From: Archivesica marissinica
Taxonomy: Eukaryota > Mollusca > Bivalvia > Venerida > Vesicomyidae
Length of the DNA stretch: 64,000 nucleotides
Direction of reading: 5' to 3'
Assembly: GCA_014843695.1 (NCBI GenBank)
Contig: CM026398.1
Span: forward strand, 49,317,579-49,381,578
Of this stretch, positions 37,181-49,750 are shown in pieces (the first letter of the stretch is position 1; the number at the start of each line of letters is the position of its first letter). The notes below the pieces were generated by a model that saw nothing but the letters and a program-made list of their open reading frames with translations, was not told the DNA's origin and did no database searches. The position numbers and the translations under genes were made by a program.

Positions 37181-37288
37181 GTTTAGTTCACAGGGATTCG
37201 GCACGTTTGGGGGTACTAGTATATATATTTAAGTACTTAAATATATATACTAGTACCCCCAAACGTGCCGAATCCCTGTGGTTTAGTT
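37181..37288. mobile_element. 92-bp perfect palindromic element with 8-bp target duplication
   Basis: Bases 37189-37280 form a perfect palindrome with two 46-bp arms, centred on AAGT|ACTT, that begins CACAGGGATTCGGCACG. The octamer GTTTAGTT flanks it directly on both sides (37181-37188 and 37281-37288). An 8-bp duplication suggests insertion by a hAT-type transposase. This is an extremely compact foldback element with no unpaired interior. Confidence 0.9.
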
Positions 37289-37902
37289 GACATCAGGTTC
37301 ATTGATCCAATGGTGAAGTAGTGATTCAGATGGTGAATATAACGCTTAATGTTTTTCGTATATATGTGTCTTCAGGATTACCAACATAATTATTGTTCTC
37401 CAAGCGTTACTAACTAGACAAGAAACAAATAAAAAATTGTAGTAGATTTTGTGAAATTGTGCAATAATTTTCTCATTTGTCTTTTATGAAACATTGTACA
37501 TTGAAATTGCAAGAAGATCAAGCTGAATTGATTGCTTTTATTTTGTATGAAGACAAACATTGCAAGACGACATTCTGTACATGCTCTATTGCATATGCAT
37601 TTTGTATCATGTCATGCTTTAAATGTTTCATGCCACCGCAACGTCACACAAGATTTTCCTGTTTTCTTTACCAGTATGAAATGTGATATCTTATAGTTAT
37701 GACGATTGGGGTGTCAAATTCCCTCAAGTGAGGAAGCTATATAGTTGGCTTGCTTACGGTCAGTGCTTCTACCCGGGTGCATGGATGGAGCTGACTTATT
37801 CTAACAAATATCATTATAGTACTTTCAATATAGACTCATAGGAAATGTTTACAGTAGATATTTTGATTAAGTATGTTAAGCTATTGTGTACTATGTTTTC
37901 AG
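37289..37902. other. No exon recognised; SINE-like remnant
   Basis: Bases 37700-37800 match the body of the family B SINE ('gtgaggaagctatatag', 'tacccgggtgcatgg') without its tRNA head. The rest is AT-rich and ends in the polypyrimidine tract of the first SRPK exon. Confidence 0.5.
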
Positions 37903-38015
37903 AGTGGATTCGCATGGTAAACATGATCCAGTGTATGATGAGGAGGAAGAAGAGGATGAGGAGATCCTAGGATCTGATGATGACGAACAGGAGGACCCAA
38001 AAGACTACTGTAAAG
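37903..38015 (+). CDS. SRPK: SRPK exon a: acidic leader before the kinase domain
   Basis: First recognisable exon of an SR-protein kinase, which phosphorylates Arg-Ser dipeptides of splicing factors in cytosol and nucleus. The frame from 37904 reads an acidic run (DEEEEEDEE), then ILGSDDDEQEDPKDYCKG, a signature just upstream of the kinase domain in SRPK1/2. The acceptor is ttttcag at 37902 (an alternative AG lies at 37904). The donor is aaag|gtatat at 38016, phase 1, and joins exactly to the next exon to complete the Gly codon of CKGGYHP. Upstream exons with the start Met were not found in the window; the N-terminal part of SRPKs is poorly conserved, so it may be in the 28-37 kb region or beyond the left edge. 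Confidence 0.9.
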
Positions 38016-38149
38016 GTATATATATGGTTGTCATTTGTTTTTGTGTCTCTGTTGTCAATTAGAGTGAGTCACCTTATAACAGTATGCATTGGCCATTCCA
38101 CACAGGCAGCTGGGTAATGTGCAGATTTGCAAAACATTGTAGTAGAAAG

Positions 38150-38510
38150 TAGGGATGGCAACGAATATTCGAATATTCGCTCGAATGTCCGAATATTCGA
38201 ATACTATAAAAAATATTATATTTGCAAAAATGAAATAAACTGTCATAAAATCAGATACGTTGTTTTCTTTTTGAAACCATCATAAAACCTTCCAATACAA
38301 AAGAAATCGCCGCAGGATGTGTGAATAAACCGTGTTGTGGTCGCATCCATGGCAGGTGTTAATTGACACTTTGTGCCAGGTAATTAGGTTAATTTGGCAC
38401 ATTTTATGAGAGTCAGTGATTTTGAGTTATTGATAGAATTCTATTGAATATTCGAATACCTTCTCGACCGAATATTCGAATAGCAAAATCGCTATTCGTT
38501 GCCATCCCTA
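38150..38510. mobile_element. hAT-like MITE with perfect 8-bp target duplication
   Basis: The terminal inverted repeat is TAGGGATGGCAACGAAT and its exact complement at the right end. The octamer GTAGAAAG is duplicated at 38142-38149 and 38511-38518, fitting the nTnnnnAn preference known for hAT elements. The subterminal regions are rich in GAATATTCG palindromes. No transposase; the element is 361 bp. Confidence 0.92.
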
Positions 38511-38892
38511 GTAGAAAGAAAAGCTATTAATCTACATGATGATGAATCAATATTTCTCAGAAATCTTGGATAAAGGAATAAGATGTAAATTACTAGAATG
38601 TTTGTTAATAAATGTCCATGATTTAGTGTTTACTTTCAGTTATTTAACAATGATTTAGTGGCATCATGCTAATGCTATTGTTTTGGGTTTATTTTGGGAA
38701 GGTTTATGTTGTTTATGTTTGGATATGTTAGGAATGTGTTTGTTTATTATATATTATCTCTCTCTCTCTTTTACAGGTGTTCTCTTTCTCCAGACTGTGA
38801 TTGTAGTTTGTGTTGTCTTATTTAAAGAAATCTCTTCCCCCCTTGATGCTACTGTGTGTTAGACGATTATGAGTAAATAAATAAATTACAAT

Positions 38893-39091
38893 TGCAAACA
38901 AGATTGATCCAGATCAGCCGCGTCTGATCAAGATCTATGTTGTTTGCTATTCACCCAAGTGTTTTAGCTCCACTATCCAAATAGCAAATGGCATAGAGCC
39001 TGTCAGACGGAACATACATTATGCGCTGTCTGATCTGTCTCTATGCTATTTGCAAAAGTGATTTTATCTGCGCTGGCATGCAAAGGGTTAA
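38893..39091. mobile_element. TTAA-type MITE, family 2 (left end decayed)
   Basis: Shares 'gatccagatcagccgcg', 'atctatgttgtttgctattc' and the right end AAAGGGTTAA with 28193-28435. The left TTAACCC terminus is not seen. Confidence 0.6.
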
Positions 39092-40440
39092 ACATAAAAA
39101 TGACTGGACATTTCTGCAGCCATAGCACTCTTATGAGTATCTGGCAGGCAATCATACATCAATTTATACACAGACCCTAAGAAATTCTGATGCCTTTTCC
39201 TCTAATTGTGTTTTTTCTCCCAAACATCATCCAATTTGTATGAGCAATAAATTAGGATTGTAATTACATGGTAGAGACAGGAAATCCAGCAAGAATGAAT
39301 CAATCAGGCAGTGTGGATTGTGTCAAATGGATTTCCTTGACAGAGTATAGTAGTCTGTATAGTGGGTGACTTCTGTTAGAATAGATTATTCATCTTCACT
39401 AACTCTGGTTTGTAACAAAATGTTGTCATGTCTACTGGTTACTGTCTCCAAATGATGGACACTGTGTTTTTGGAACAGTAAGACCATTGACCAAGTCGGC
39501 TGTCTCTGTTTTCAACGCCACTATTGTGTGAGCACCAGCATTATGAAATAAGTAGTGTAAAAAGATCAGTATTACTTGTCGGGGGGGGGGGGAGGTTATT
39601 AACAGAAAGGCCTGTGAAATTCCCTAGAGTCACTGAGTGTCGTTATTTCATTCATTAGTTGTGTCATTCTTCCTCTTTTTGACCCACCTAAAGGACAAAT
39701 ATATATTATATTGGTTGTTCTTTGTTCGTTTTGTTTCTTCACTCCATTACAACTAAAATAGATGACATGTCACAGATCAGCCACCATAGTCAAACACATT
39801 GTAATTAACCAGAGATGTAATATGAGATTTACCATCTGTGTCATCCTCTGCAATTTCTTTAGAAATAAATCTTACTTTATTGATTTGTCTAATTGTCTGA
39901 AACTAATTTGGATTTCAGAGATTTTTGATTGAAGTTTTGTAATGTTTTATAGCATTTTTTGTGTGTTGTTCCAAGTACTGGTACCACCATGCTGATTATA
40001 GGAATTCTGTCATGCTGTTGAAGGGGTGCCATTCAGTAATTCTATAAATTCCAGTAATGTGGCTATGTTAACACAAATAGAAGCTGTACAATAATCATGG
40101 ACATAATAAGAAATGTTATTACTCTGCTGTTCTATACCATCCACCCAAACTCATTTGAATTTTGTTTTTCTATTTCTCAAATTTAATTGCTTGTATTAGT
40201 GCATGCATTGTCTCTGAAAATAAAAAGAATAATGTTGACTATATCAACAACCATAGTAATTTCAAAATTGCCTAGTTCTGGATCAAACTTCACACTAATC
40301 AAAATTCATGTATCCACACTAATCAAAATTCATGTATCCTTAGTTTAAACATATTTTAGTCAGAAAATAGCATACACGAATAATAAAGTGCTGCAATAGA
40401 AAACAGTACAAATAGACCAACTGACAATCGGGATGAGTTT

Positions 40441-40734
40441 TTACTGATGGATCTGTAGTCCAGTGGTAACACGCTGGACTGGTAATCCAGGGATCGCATG
40501 TTCGATCCCCTGTGTGACCCTAATAAACAGTCTTTCAGATAGGACTTTAAGCCAATGTCTTGTGTTGGTGCTGTACACTGTGCACGTAAAAGACTAGAGG
40601 AGACTCTGGAATGGGTCCCTGTCTGTATCATTGCACTATCCTCCAAATATCTAAAATGACTAATCTCTTCAGGAGGCGTCGCTCATATGGGCAACCGGTA
40701 GCGACAATAAATAAATGTAAAACACACACACACA
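40441..40734 (+). mobile_element. tRNA-Thr-derived SINE (family A) with target duplication
   Basis: The 5' part folds like a tRNA: an A-box-like 'tagtccagtggtaacacgc', an anticodon arm CTGGA-ctGGTaa-TCCAG (anticodon GGT, Thr) and a degenerate B box. The body ('ctgtacactgtgcacgtaaa', 'ggagactct', 'gggcaaccggtagcgac') is shared with 44769-45058. The 3' end is (AAAT)n and (AC)n. The 10-mer GGATGAGTTT flanks it at 40431-40440 and 40735-40744. Confidence 0.88.
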
Positions 40735-41043
40735 GGATGAGTTTCGAAGATGTACAAGTAATCTTTATCAATCAGTTAGGGCTCTTGAATATAATGTATA
40801 AATACATGGATGAATTAGAGTATTAACAATAATTAGTAATGTGTTGGTGTTTTTTTCACTATTACTTCAACCAAAGTTAGATAGGACAATGATACACCAT
40901 TACTTGCAGTCTTCTCCTTAATATATCCAGAGCACTTGTTCTTCCTTTCGCGCAAGAATCTTACAAAATATGACTTGCCTGATGTTGTCCAAATCAGCCA
41001 CTCTCTGGTCATTATCAGCCACTGATATTACGAGTTAAAATTT

Positions 41044-41896
<853 letters not shown>

Positions 41897-42151
41897 TAAG
41901 TATATAAATGTGTAATGCCTTTCCATGCACTGTTTTACACTCATATAGACTAAAGCATGAACATTTACCATCATATTCGGAAATCAATTGTCAGATAAAA
42001 TATCTGTAAACTTAGTTTAGTTGATATGTATTCCAATTGTTTGGGGTATCTGGCACTTCATTGCAGCTTATTTCTGGAGTAATGCCCCAGTGGGGAGATT
42101 TATGTGTATTATAAAAGCATCTATTTCCTGTGTGCTACTAGTATTTTGTAA

Positions 42152-42543
42152 TACATTCTAACCTAACTTAAGCAGCCAGCCAAGGGAATCACAGAAAATT
42201 AATGCTTAGCACAGGTAGCTGCTTAATAGAGGTCAAATGTGTAATAAAACAACATATTGGGAATCTGGCAACTGGCTGCTTAATACAGGTGGAAGTCGTG
42301 GTAGCGTGTCAGGTGCGAAATGCCCATAGTTTGCACCCCGCTGGAGTCATTACGTTGTGCCCTTAGACAATGCATTTAAATTCCACATGCTCGTGGCGAT
42401 GGATTCCATCAGAAATGAGGTCTCTAGAGTGATTAATAAAAGTTGTAAGAACTTGTTTCGCAATCAAGCTAAAAATAAATCTGTATTAATTAGTACGGGT
42501 TGGCTTGTTAATGGAGGTGACCACTAACACTGGCTTGACGATA
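42152..42543. mobile_element. GCAGCC-rich MITE interrupted by a SINE
   Basis: The left part at 42152-42292 ('aagcagccagccaaggg' to 'ctgcttaatacagg') and the right part at 42498-42543 ('aatggaggtgaccactaaca') are the two halves of the family seen at 36989-37174. They are separated by a family C SINE, so the SINE inserted later. Confidence 0.75.
42293..42484 (+). mobile_element. tRNA-derived SINE (family C), nested
   Basis: 'gtcgtggtagcg' and 'gcaccccgctgg' are decayed A- and B-box regions. The body 'gtgcccttagacaatgcatt', 'atggattccatcagaaatg' and the tail 'aagaacttgtttcgcaatc' match 51128-51357. Confidence 0.7.
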
Positions 42544-42685
42544 GTCAAATATAATGCTTTGCAAATTGCTTGATGAAGTGTATATCTCAGAGACGGGACG
42601 CTACATGTTCTTGATAGTCAAATATAATGCTTTGCAAATTGCTTGATGAAGTGTATATCTCAGAAACGGGACGCTACATGTTTTT
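42540..42685. repeat. 73-bp tandem duplication
   Basis: 42540-42612 and 42613-42685 are direct copies ('gatagtcaaatataatgctt' ...) with only two visible differences (gagacg/gaaacg and ttctt/ttttt), a recent duplication. It starts at the very end of the interrupted MITE. Confidence 0.92.
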
Positions 42686-43274
42686 GGAACAGTATTGAAC
42701 GTCCCTGCCATGTGCGTTGTTAGTTCCAGTTAAAAATGCATTTGGGAGATGATAGATCTATGAAGTGTAATGGTGCCTAGACATACAGTTGCCGACTCCA
42801 AATACGGCAAACTCATTAAGAGCAGTATTTTATTGTATTCGATCTTCTGTCTTGTGAGTATAAAGTGTTGGTTGAATAACTCCCCAAGTCGTTGTCAATA
42901 ACTGTTGATAATTCTCTTACAGGACTAAAAGAGAGTGAGTGATATACAGATCGTCACAGAAACCTTGAATAAATAATCATGCGGGGGTTGGGTACATATG
43001 TTGGAGGGAATTGCTGAGAGGGAATATTGAGAGAAATGGGGTTGATTAGAACTGAGGCAGGAATTTGACATTTATGTACTGTTCGCATGCTTTACCGGGC
43101 TTCAGCTATAGAAGTTAGTTGGGAGAATCTACGATGAGACGGATGTTGGGGGAAGAGGTTAATTGCTAGTGTACCGTGTTGAAGCAGATAGAATGGTTCA
43201 ACATTATACTGTGTTGCTAATGCTCGTCTGTGTAATACATAGATTTACAAAAAGTAACGGCAACAAAATAAATT

Positions 43275-43480
43275 GTGGGGTGACTGTGGAGGTACAATCA
43301 CACGGACATCATCGCAAAGGGTTTGAGTCCCCATTAAGTAAGCTTGCAGCTGTCTATCCAGCTGGCTTGCAGCTTGTTCTTTTAGCTTCTCTGCCTCATG
43401 CGATGGATTCCATCAGGAATGAGGTTTCGAGAACAATTAATTTAATGTTGTAAAAACATGTTTCGATAAACTAGCTGGCT
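43275..43480 (+). mobile_element. SINE remnant, family C-like 3' half
   Basis: 'gcgatggattccatcagga', 'atgaggtttcgagaa' and 'aacatgtttcgataaac' match the 3' half of 51128-51357. The upstream 'aagggtttgagtcccc' is a possible B box. Confidence 0.55.
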
Positions 43481-43543
43481 TGCAAAATGTGGTTCTTCCT
43501 GCTTTCCTGCCATCCCATGTCTGATAACAATGTTCAGAGGAGC

Positions 43544-43868
43544 CTACAGTCCTCCAAACATCTTCCTACAGTCCTCCAAACATCTTCCTACAGTCCTCCA
43601 AACATCTTACTACAGTCCTCCAAACATCTTACTACAGTCCTCCAAACATCTTACTACAGTCCTCCAAACATCTTCCTACAGTCCTCCAAACATCTTCCTA
43701 CAGTCCTCCAAACATCTTCCTCCAGTTGTCCACACATCTTCCTCCAGTCATCCACACATCTTCCTTCAGTCCTCCAAACATCTTCCTACAGTCCTCCACA
43801 CATCTTCCTCCAGTCCGCCAAACATCTTCCTACAATCCTACAAACATCTTTCTGCAGTCCTCCACACA
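43544..43868. repeat. 22-bp minisatellite, about 15 copies
   Basis: The unit 'tcctccaaacatcttcctac' plus 'ag', with CACAC/AAAC and TCC/TAC variants. It is pyrimidine-rich on the + strand. Confidence 0.93.
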
Positions 43869-44768
43869 TGGAAAGCCACTTTAGACAAAGTTTAACTGCT
43901 TGAAATTGGATACCATAAGCAAGCAGCACTAATAATATTCCAATATCCTGAGTTAAACTAATTGATTTTCTATAAAAACACTTGCCAGAAATTGTTTCCG
44001 TGTTGACTTATAACAAGTAAATGTAACGAGATATTGAAGGTGGGGGGGGGGGGGGTCTTGATGATTCAGCTCCGGGAGCATCCATTTAATGTATTGTCCA
44101 CACAGAATGCTCTATGGCGTGTACATATATAATTTGGTTTGAATTTCTATGGGAAACTCTTTATGCAGAATAGAGAAAACACGAATTGGTCAAATCAGTT
44201 ACGAGTCATACTCCGATACCCATCTATATTTTAAATAATGCTGGTGGCTGAGGCAACTTATCTTTTCAAACTTAAATTCACTACATGACTTGAGAAAGCT
44301 GGGTGTAACAATGGGATAGGTGGCCTCCGTGGCTGATGGGAGTAATGATCACTTGCTCCTCACTGCTGGGATCGTGCGGGCAAGTGATTGTGCTGGCTGG
44401 GGTAAACTTAGTTGTTCCACCTGTCCGCAACTGAATTAATGCACAGGGTGTCAGAAAGTTGCAATATTGCCTGCCACAACTGTTGAATCCAAAATCAGGA
44501 GAAAAAATATTGAATTTGTATGAGAGCACTAGCTAAGTAAACTTTATTGTTATTATTCAAAATCATTTTCCTGTTCTGAAAGTTGAAATTTGTACTGTGT
44601 GTGAGTCTCCATTTGTCAACAAAAAGATTACCCTAGTCCAAATTAGATTATATATTTTTCTAGTACAGTAATCTCGTGTTTAGTTTGATTGGTTTACTGA
44701 AACACATGGGCAATCCTAGTTTTTGTAACGAGTATATAAAAACAAACTTATTTAGAAATGACCACAGT

Positions 44769-45058
44769 ACAGACGGATCTGTAGCCCAGTGGTAAAACGC
44801 TGGACTGGTAATCCAGGGATCGCAGGTTCGATCCCCCGTCTGACCCTAATAAAATTAACAGTATTTCAGATGGGACGTTAAACCGAGGTCTCGTGTCGGT
44901 GCTTTACACTGTGCACGTAAAAGAACCAGAGGAGACTCTGTAATGGGTCTCTGTCTGTATCATTGCACTATCCTCCAAAATCTAAAATGACTAATCTCTT
45001 CAGGAGGCGTCGCTCATATGGGCAACCGGTAGCGACGATAAATAAACGTAAAACACAC
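44769..45058 (+). mobile_element. tRNA-Thr-derived SINE (family A), intact
   Basis: The head reads GATCTGTAGCCCAGTGGTAA with anticodon arm CTGGA-ctGGTaa-TCCAG (Thr, GGT) and a good B box AGGTTCGATCC. The body matches 40441-40734 over its length. It is flanked by a perfect 12-bp target duplication AATGACCACAGT at 44757-44768 and 45059-45070, direct evidence of retrotransposition. Confidence 0.93.
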
Positions 45059-45098
45059 AATGACCACAGTCATTTTGAACATGAATACATGTATTGCT

Positions 45099-45344
45099 TT
45101 AACCCATTCAACCCCAAGTAACTGACATGGACTGGTGCGTGATATTTTCAGACCAATAAATTAATAAGAAAATTACCTTTGGACCAGTTCATTTATCAAA
45201 ATGGGTAATTTTATCTAAAAATAGTAATAATTATTACTGGCAAAAAAGTGCAGATCCTGATGAGACGGCTTGTCACGAGCCGGCTCATCTGGATCTACAC
45301 TTTTCATAAGCCTATTTAGAGGCCTGTGGGGTTGAAAGGGTTAA
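45099..45344. mobile_element. TTAA-flanked MITE, family 1
   Basis: Starts TTAACCCATTCAACCCCA and ends GTTGAAAGGGTTAA, 246 bp, with the internal GAGACGGCT..GAGCCGGCTC hairpin. Confidence 0.85.
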
Positions 45345-45624
45345 ATATTGATCATGTTATACCTCTGAGCATTGCAATGCAGTAGAAACTGCACGATTTA
45401 TACCTCAACTGCTTCATTAAATAATAAAAGTATAAAAATACGCAATTATTGGATTTCCAATTGATTTAAGTCCTACAGTGTGTGTCCTCGAGGCAGCAAC
45501 ATGGTAGCATGTAGAAATTACTGTAGTCATTAGACATACTTGGGGCAAAGCCAGAATGCGCTTTGGGAATACAATGCCATCTATTATAAGCACAGAATTG
45601 TGTACCATTATATTTGTCAAGAGT

Positions 45625-45867
45625 TTAACCCTTTCAACACCACATACCTCTATTTATAGGCTTACAAAAAGTGTAGATCCAGATGAGCCGGCTCGTCACG
45701 AGCCGTCTCATCAGGATCTGCACTTTTTGCAAGTAGTATTACTAATTTTAGACAAAATTACCCATCTTGATAAATGAACTGGTCCGAATGTAATTTACTT
45801 ATTCATTTATTGGTCTAAGAATATCATGGACCAGTCCATGTCAGTTACTTGGTGTTGAAAGAGTTAA
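45625..45867. mobile_element. TTAA-flanked MITE, family 1, opposite orientation
   Basis: Starts TTAACCCTTTCAACACCAC and ends GTTGAAAGAGTTAA, 243 bp. It is inverted relative to the copy 280 bp upstream. Confidence 0.83.
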
Positions 45868-45935
45868 ATAAATATGGTAATGTAAAAACTGCAAAATACA
45901 AAGCTACTGCTGATTATATTGTCTAAATCAAATAG

Positions 45936-48900
45936 CATGTATGTACAGCAATATAATAATGTATGTACAGCAATATAATAATGTATGTACAGCAATATAA
46001 TAATGTATGTACAGCAATATAATAATGTATGTACAGCAATATAATGTATGTACAGCAATATAATAATGTATGTACAGCAATATAATAATGTATGTACAGC
46101 AATATAATAATGTATGTACAGCAATATAATGTATGTACAGCAATATAATAATGTATGTACAGCAATATAATAATGTATGTACAGCAATATAATGTATGTA
46201 CAGCAATATAATAATGTATGTACAGCAATATAATAATGTATGTACAGCAATATAATAATGTATGTACAGCAATATAATAATGTATGTACAGCAATATAAT
46301 GTATGTACAGCAATATAATGTATGTACAGCAATATAATGTATGTACAGCAATATAATGTATGTACAGCAATATAATGTATGTACAGCAATATAATAATGT
46401 ATGTACAGCAATATAATGTATGTACAGCAATATAATAATGTATGTACAGCAATATAATAATGTATGTACAGCAATATAATGTATGTACAGCAATATAATA
46501 ATGTATGTACAGCAATATAATAATGTATGTACAGCAATATAATGTATGTACAGCAATATAATGTATGTACAGAAATATAATAATGTATGTACAGCAATAT
46601 AATAATGTATGTACAGCAATATAATGTATGTACAGCAATATAATAATGTATGTACAGCAATATAATAATGTATGTACAGCAATATAATAATGTATGTACA
46701 GCAATATAATGTATGTACAGCAATATAATAATGTATGTACAGCAATATAATGTATGTACAGCAATATAATAATGTATGTACAGCAATATAATAATGTATG
46801 TACAGCAATATAATGTATGTACAGCAATATAATAATGTATGTACAGCAATATAATAATGTATGTACAGCAATATAATGTATGTACAGCAATATAATAATG
46901 TATGTACAGCAATATAATAATGTATGTACAGCAATATAATAATGTATGTACAGCAATATAATGTATGTACAGCAATATAATAATGTATGTACAGCAATAT
47001 AATGTATGTACAGCAATATAATGTATGTACAGCAATATAATAATGTATGTACAGCAATATAATAATGTATGTACAGCAATATAANNNNNNNNNNNNNNNN
47101 NNNNNNNNNNNNNNNNNNNNNNNNNNNNNNNNNNNNNNNNNNNNNNNNNNNNNNNNNNNNNNNNNNNNNNNNNNNNNNNNNNNNNNNNNNNNNNNNNNNN
47201 NNNNNNNNNNNNNNNNNNNNNNNNNNNNNNNNNNNNNNNNNNNNNNNNNNNNNNNNNNNNNNNNNNNNNNNNNNNNNNNNNNNNNNNNNNNNNNNNNNNN
47301 NNNNNNNNNNNNNNNNNNNNNNNNNNNNNNNNNNNNNNNNNNNNNNNNNNNNNNNNNNNNNNNNNNNNNNNNNNNNNNNNNNNNNNNNNNNNNNNNNNNN
47401 NNNNNNNNNNNNNNNNNNNNNNNNNNNNNNNNNNNNNNNNNNNNNNNNNNNNNNNNNNNNNNNNNNNNNNNNNNNNNNNNNNNNNNNNNNNNNNNNNNNN
47501 NNNNNNNNNNNNNNNNNNNNNNNNNNNNNNNNNNNNNNNNNNNNNNNNNNNNNNNNNNNNNNNNNNNNNNNNNNNNNNNNNNNNNNNNNNNNNNNNNNNN
47601 NNNNNNNNNNNNNNNNNNNNNNNNNNNNNNNNNNNNNNNNNNNNNNNNNNNNNNNNNNNNNNNNNNNNNNNNNNNNNNNNNNNNNNNNNNNNNNNNNNNN
47701 NNNNNNNNNNNNNNNNNNNNNNNNNNNNNNNNNNNNNNNNNNNNNNNNNNNNNNNNNNNNNNNNNNNNNNNNNNNNNNNNNNNNNNNNNNNNNNNNNNNN
47801 NNNNNNNNNNNNNNNNNNNNNNNNNNNNNNNNNNNNNNNNNNNNNNNNNNNNNNNNNNNNNNNNNNNNNNNNNNNNNNNNNNNNNNNNNNNNNNNNNNNN
47901 NNNNNNNNNNNNNNNNNNNNNNNNNNNNNNNNNNNNNNNNNNNNNNNNNNNNNNNNNNNNNNNNNNNNNNNNNNNNNNNNNNNNNNNNNNNNNNNNNNNN
48001 NNNNNNNNNNNNNNNNNNNNNNNNNNNNNNNNNNNNNNNNNNNNNNNNNNNNNNNNNNNNNNNNNNNNNNNNNNNNNNNNNNNNTAATGTATGTACAGCA
48101 ATATAATAATGTATGTACAGCAATATAATAATGTATGTACAGCAATATAATAATGTATGTACAGCAATATAATGTATGTACAGCAATATAATGTATGTAC
48201 AGCAATATAATAATGTATGTACAGCAATATAATGTATGTACAGCAATATAATGTATGTACAGCAATATAATAATGTATGTACAGCAATATAATAATGTAT
48301 GTACAGCAATATAATAATGTATGTACAGCAATATAATAATGTATGTACAGCAATATAATAATGTATGTACAGCAATATAATAATGTATGTACAGCAATAT
48401 AATAATGTATGTACAGCAATATAATGTATGTACAGCAATATAATGTATGTACAGCAATATAATAATGTATGTACAGCAATATAATAATGTATGTACAGCA
48501 ATATAATAATGTATGTACAACAATATAATAATGTATGTACAGCAATATAATGTATGTACAGCAATATAATGTATGTACAGCAATATAATGTATGTACAGC
48601 AATATAATGTATGTACAGCAATATAATGTATGTACAGCAATATAATGTATGTACAGCAATATAATAATGTATGTACAGCAATATAATAATGTATGTACAG
48701 CAATATAATAATGTATGTACAGCAATATAATAATGTATGTACAGCAATATAATGTATGTACAGCAATATAATAATGTATGTACAGCAATATAATAATGTA
48801 TGTACAGCAATATAATGTATGTACAGCAATATAATAATGTATGTACAGCAATATAATAATGTATGTACAGCAATATAATGTATGTACAGCAATATAATGT

Positions 48901-49290
48901 ATGTACAGCAATATAATGTATGTACAGCAATATAATGTATGTACAGCAATATAATGTATGTACAGCAATATAATAATGTATGTACAGCAATATAATAATG
49001 TATGTACAGCAATATAATAATGTATGTACAGCAATATAATGTATGTACAGCAATATAATATGTATGTACAGCAATATAATAATGTATGTACAGCAATATA
49101 ATGTATGTACAGCAATATAATGTATGTACAGCAATATAATAATGTATGTACAGCAATATAATAATGTATGTACAGCAATATAATGTATGTACAGCAATAT
49201 AATAATGTATGTACAGCAATATAATAATGTATGTACAGCAATATAATAATGTATGTACAGCAATATAATGTATGTACAGCAATATAATAT
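45936..49290. repeat. 19/22-bp two-length minisatellite (contains gap)
   Basis: The core 'tgtatgtacagcaatataa' is followed either directly by the next core (19-bp period) or by an extra TAA (22-bp period). The two lengths alternate irregularly along the whole array. Single variants occur at about 46572 (GAA for GCA) and 48519 (CAA for CAG). The minus strand is stop-free in all frames, giving spurious ORFs of over 1,100 codons that run through the Ns. Confidence 0.95.
47085..48084. other. Assembly gap, 1000 N
   Basis: Exactly 1000 N with the same 19/22-bp repeat on both sides, so array size is unknown. Confidence 0.98.
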
Positions 49291-49337
49291 ACTGGCAGGC
49301 TCAAATCCAGATTTGTCAATGTATGCTGTACAAAGTG

Positions 49338-49495
49338 AATGGCCTCTCGCCACTGTAGGTTTGAATCCCACTTGGGGTATCAAATTGTTTCATGTAAGGA
49401 AGCTATCCAGCCCCAGGTGGTTCTACTCATTGGAGTAGTATTTGAAGCAACTTACGGACATCTGGGATCACCACCTGATCTAAACTGTTGCTGCA
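49338..49495 (+). mobile_element. SINE family B fragment
   Basis: 'ggcctctcgccactgtagg', B-box-like 'ggtttgaatccca' and 'aaggaagctatccagcc' match 51709-51960. The head is missing or replaced. Confidence 0.65.
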
Positions 49496-49750
49496 ATTTT
49501 AAACTCTAAAAGTTTTTGTTTTTATAGGGGTAATAGGGAAGTGCATTGTGATGCATTATGGGAACAGGAGCACCTGGCGCATTTTCCCAAACCATTTTAA
49601 GGAGTGTGTGACCACTTTCATAGTATATGCTAGTGGTGGGGTAACGGATGTGGTCAGCTGAGAATAGGTTTATTGGCTTAAATTTTTAAAGGAAGTGTGA
49701 GTTGTAGTAATAGCCCGAAATGGTGCTGATGCAGGCGTAAAACCCGAAAT

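Noticed and set aside
40447..40515. Intact tRNA-Thr gene
   Set aside because: The tRNA-like head lacks a closed acceptor stem and is fused to a SINE body with target duplication; the same holds at 44772-44845.
45864..49383. Open frames over 1,100 codons on the minus strand
   Set aside because: Made of the 19/22-bp repeat and 1000 N; three frames are open simultaneously.
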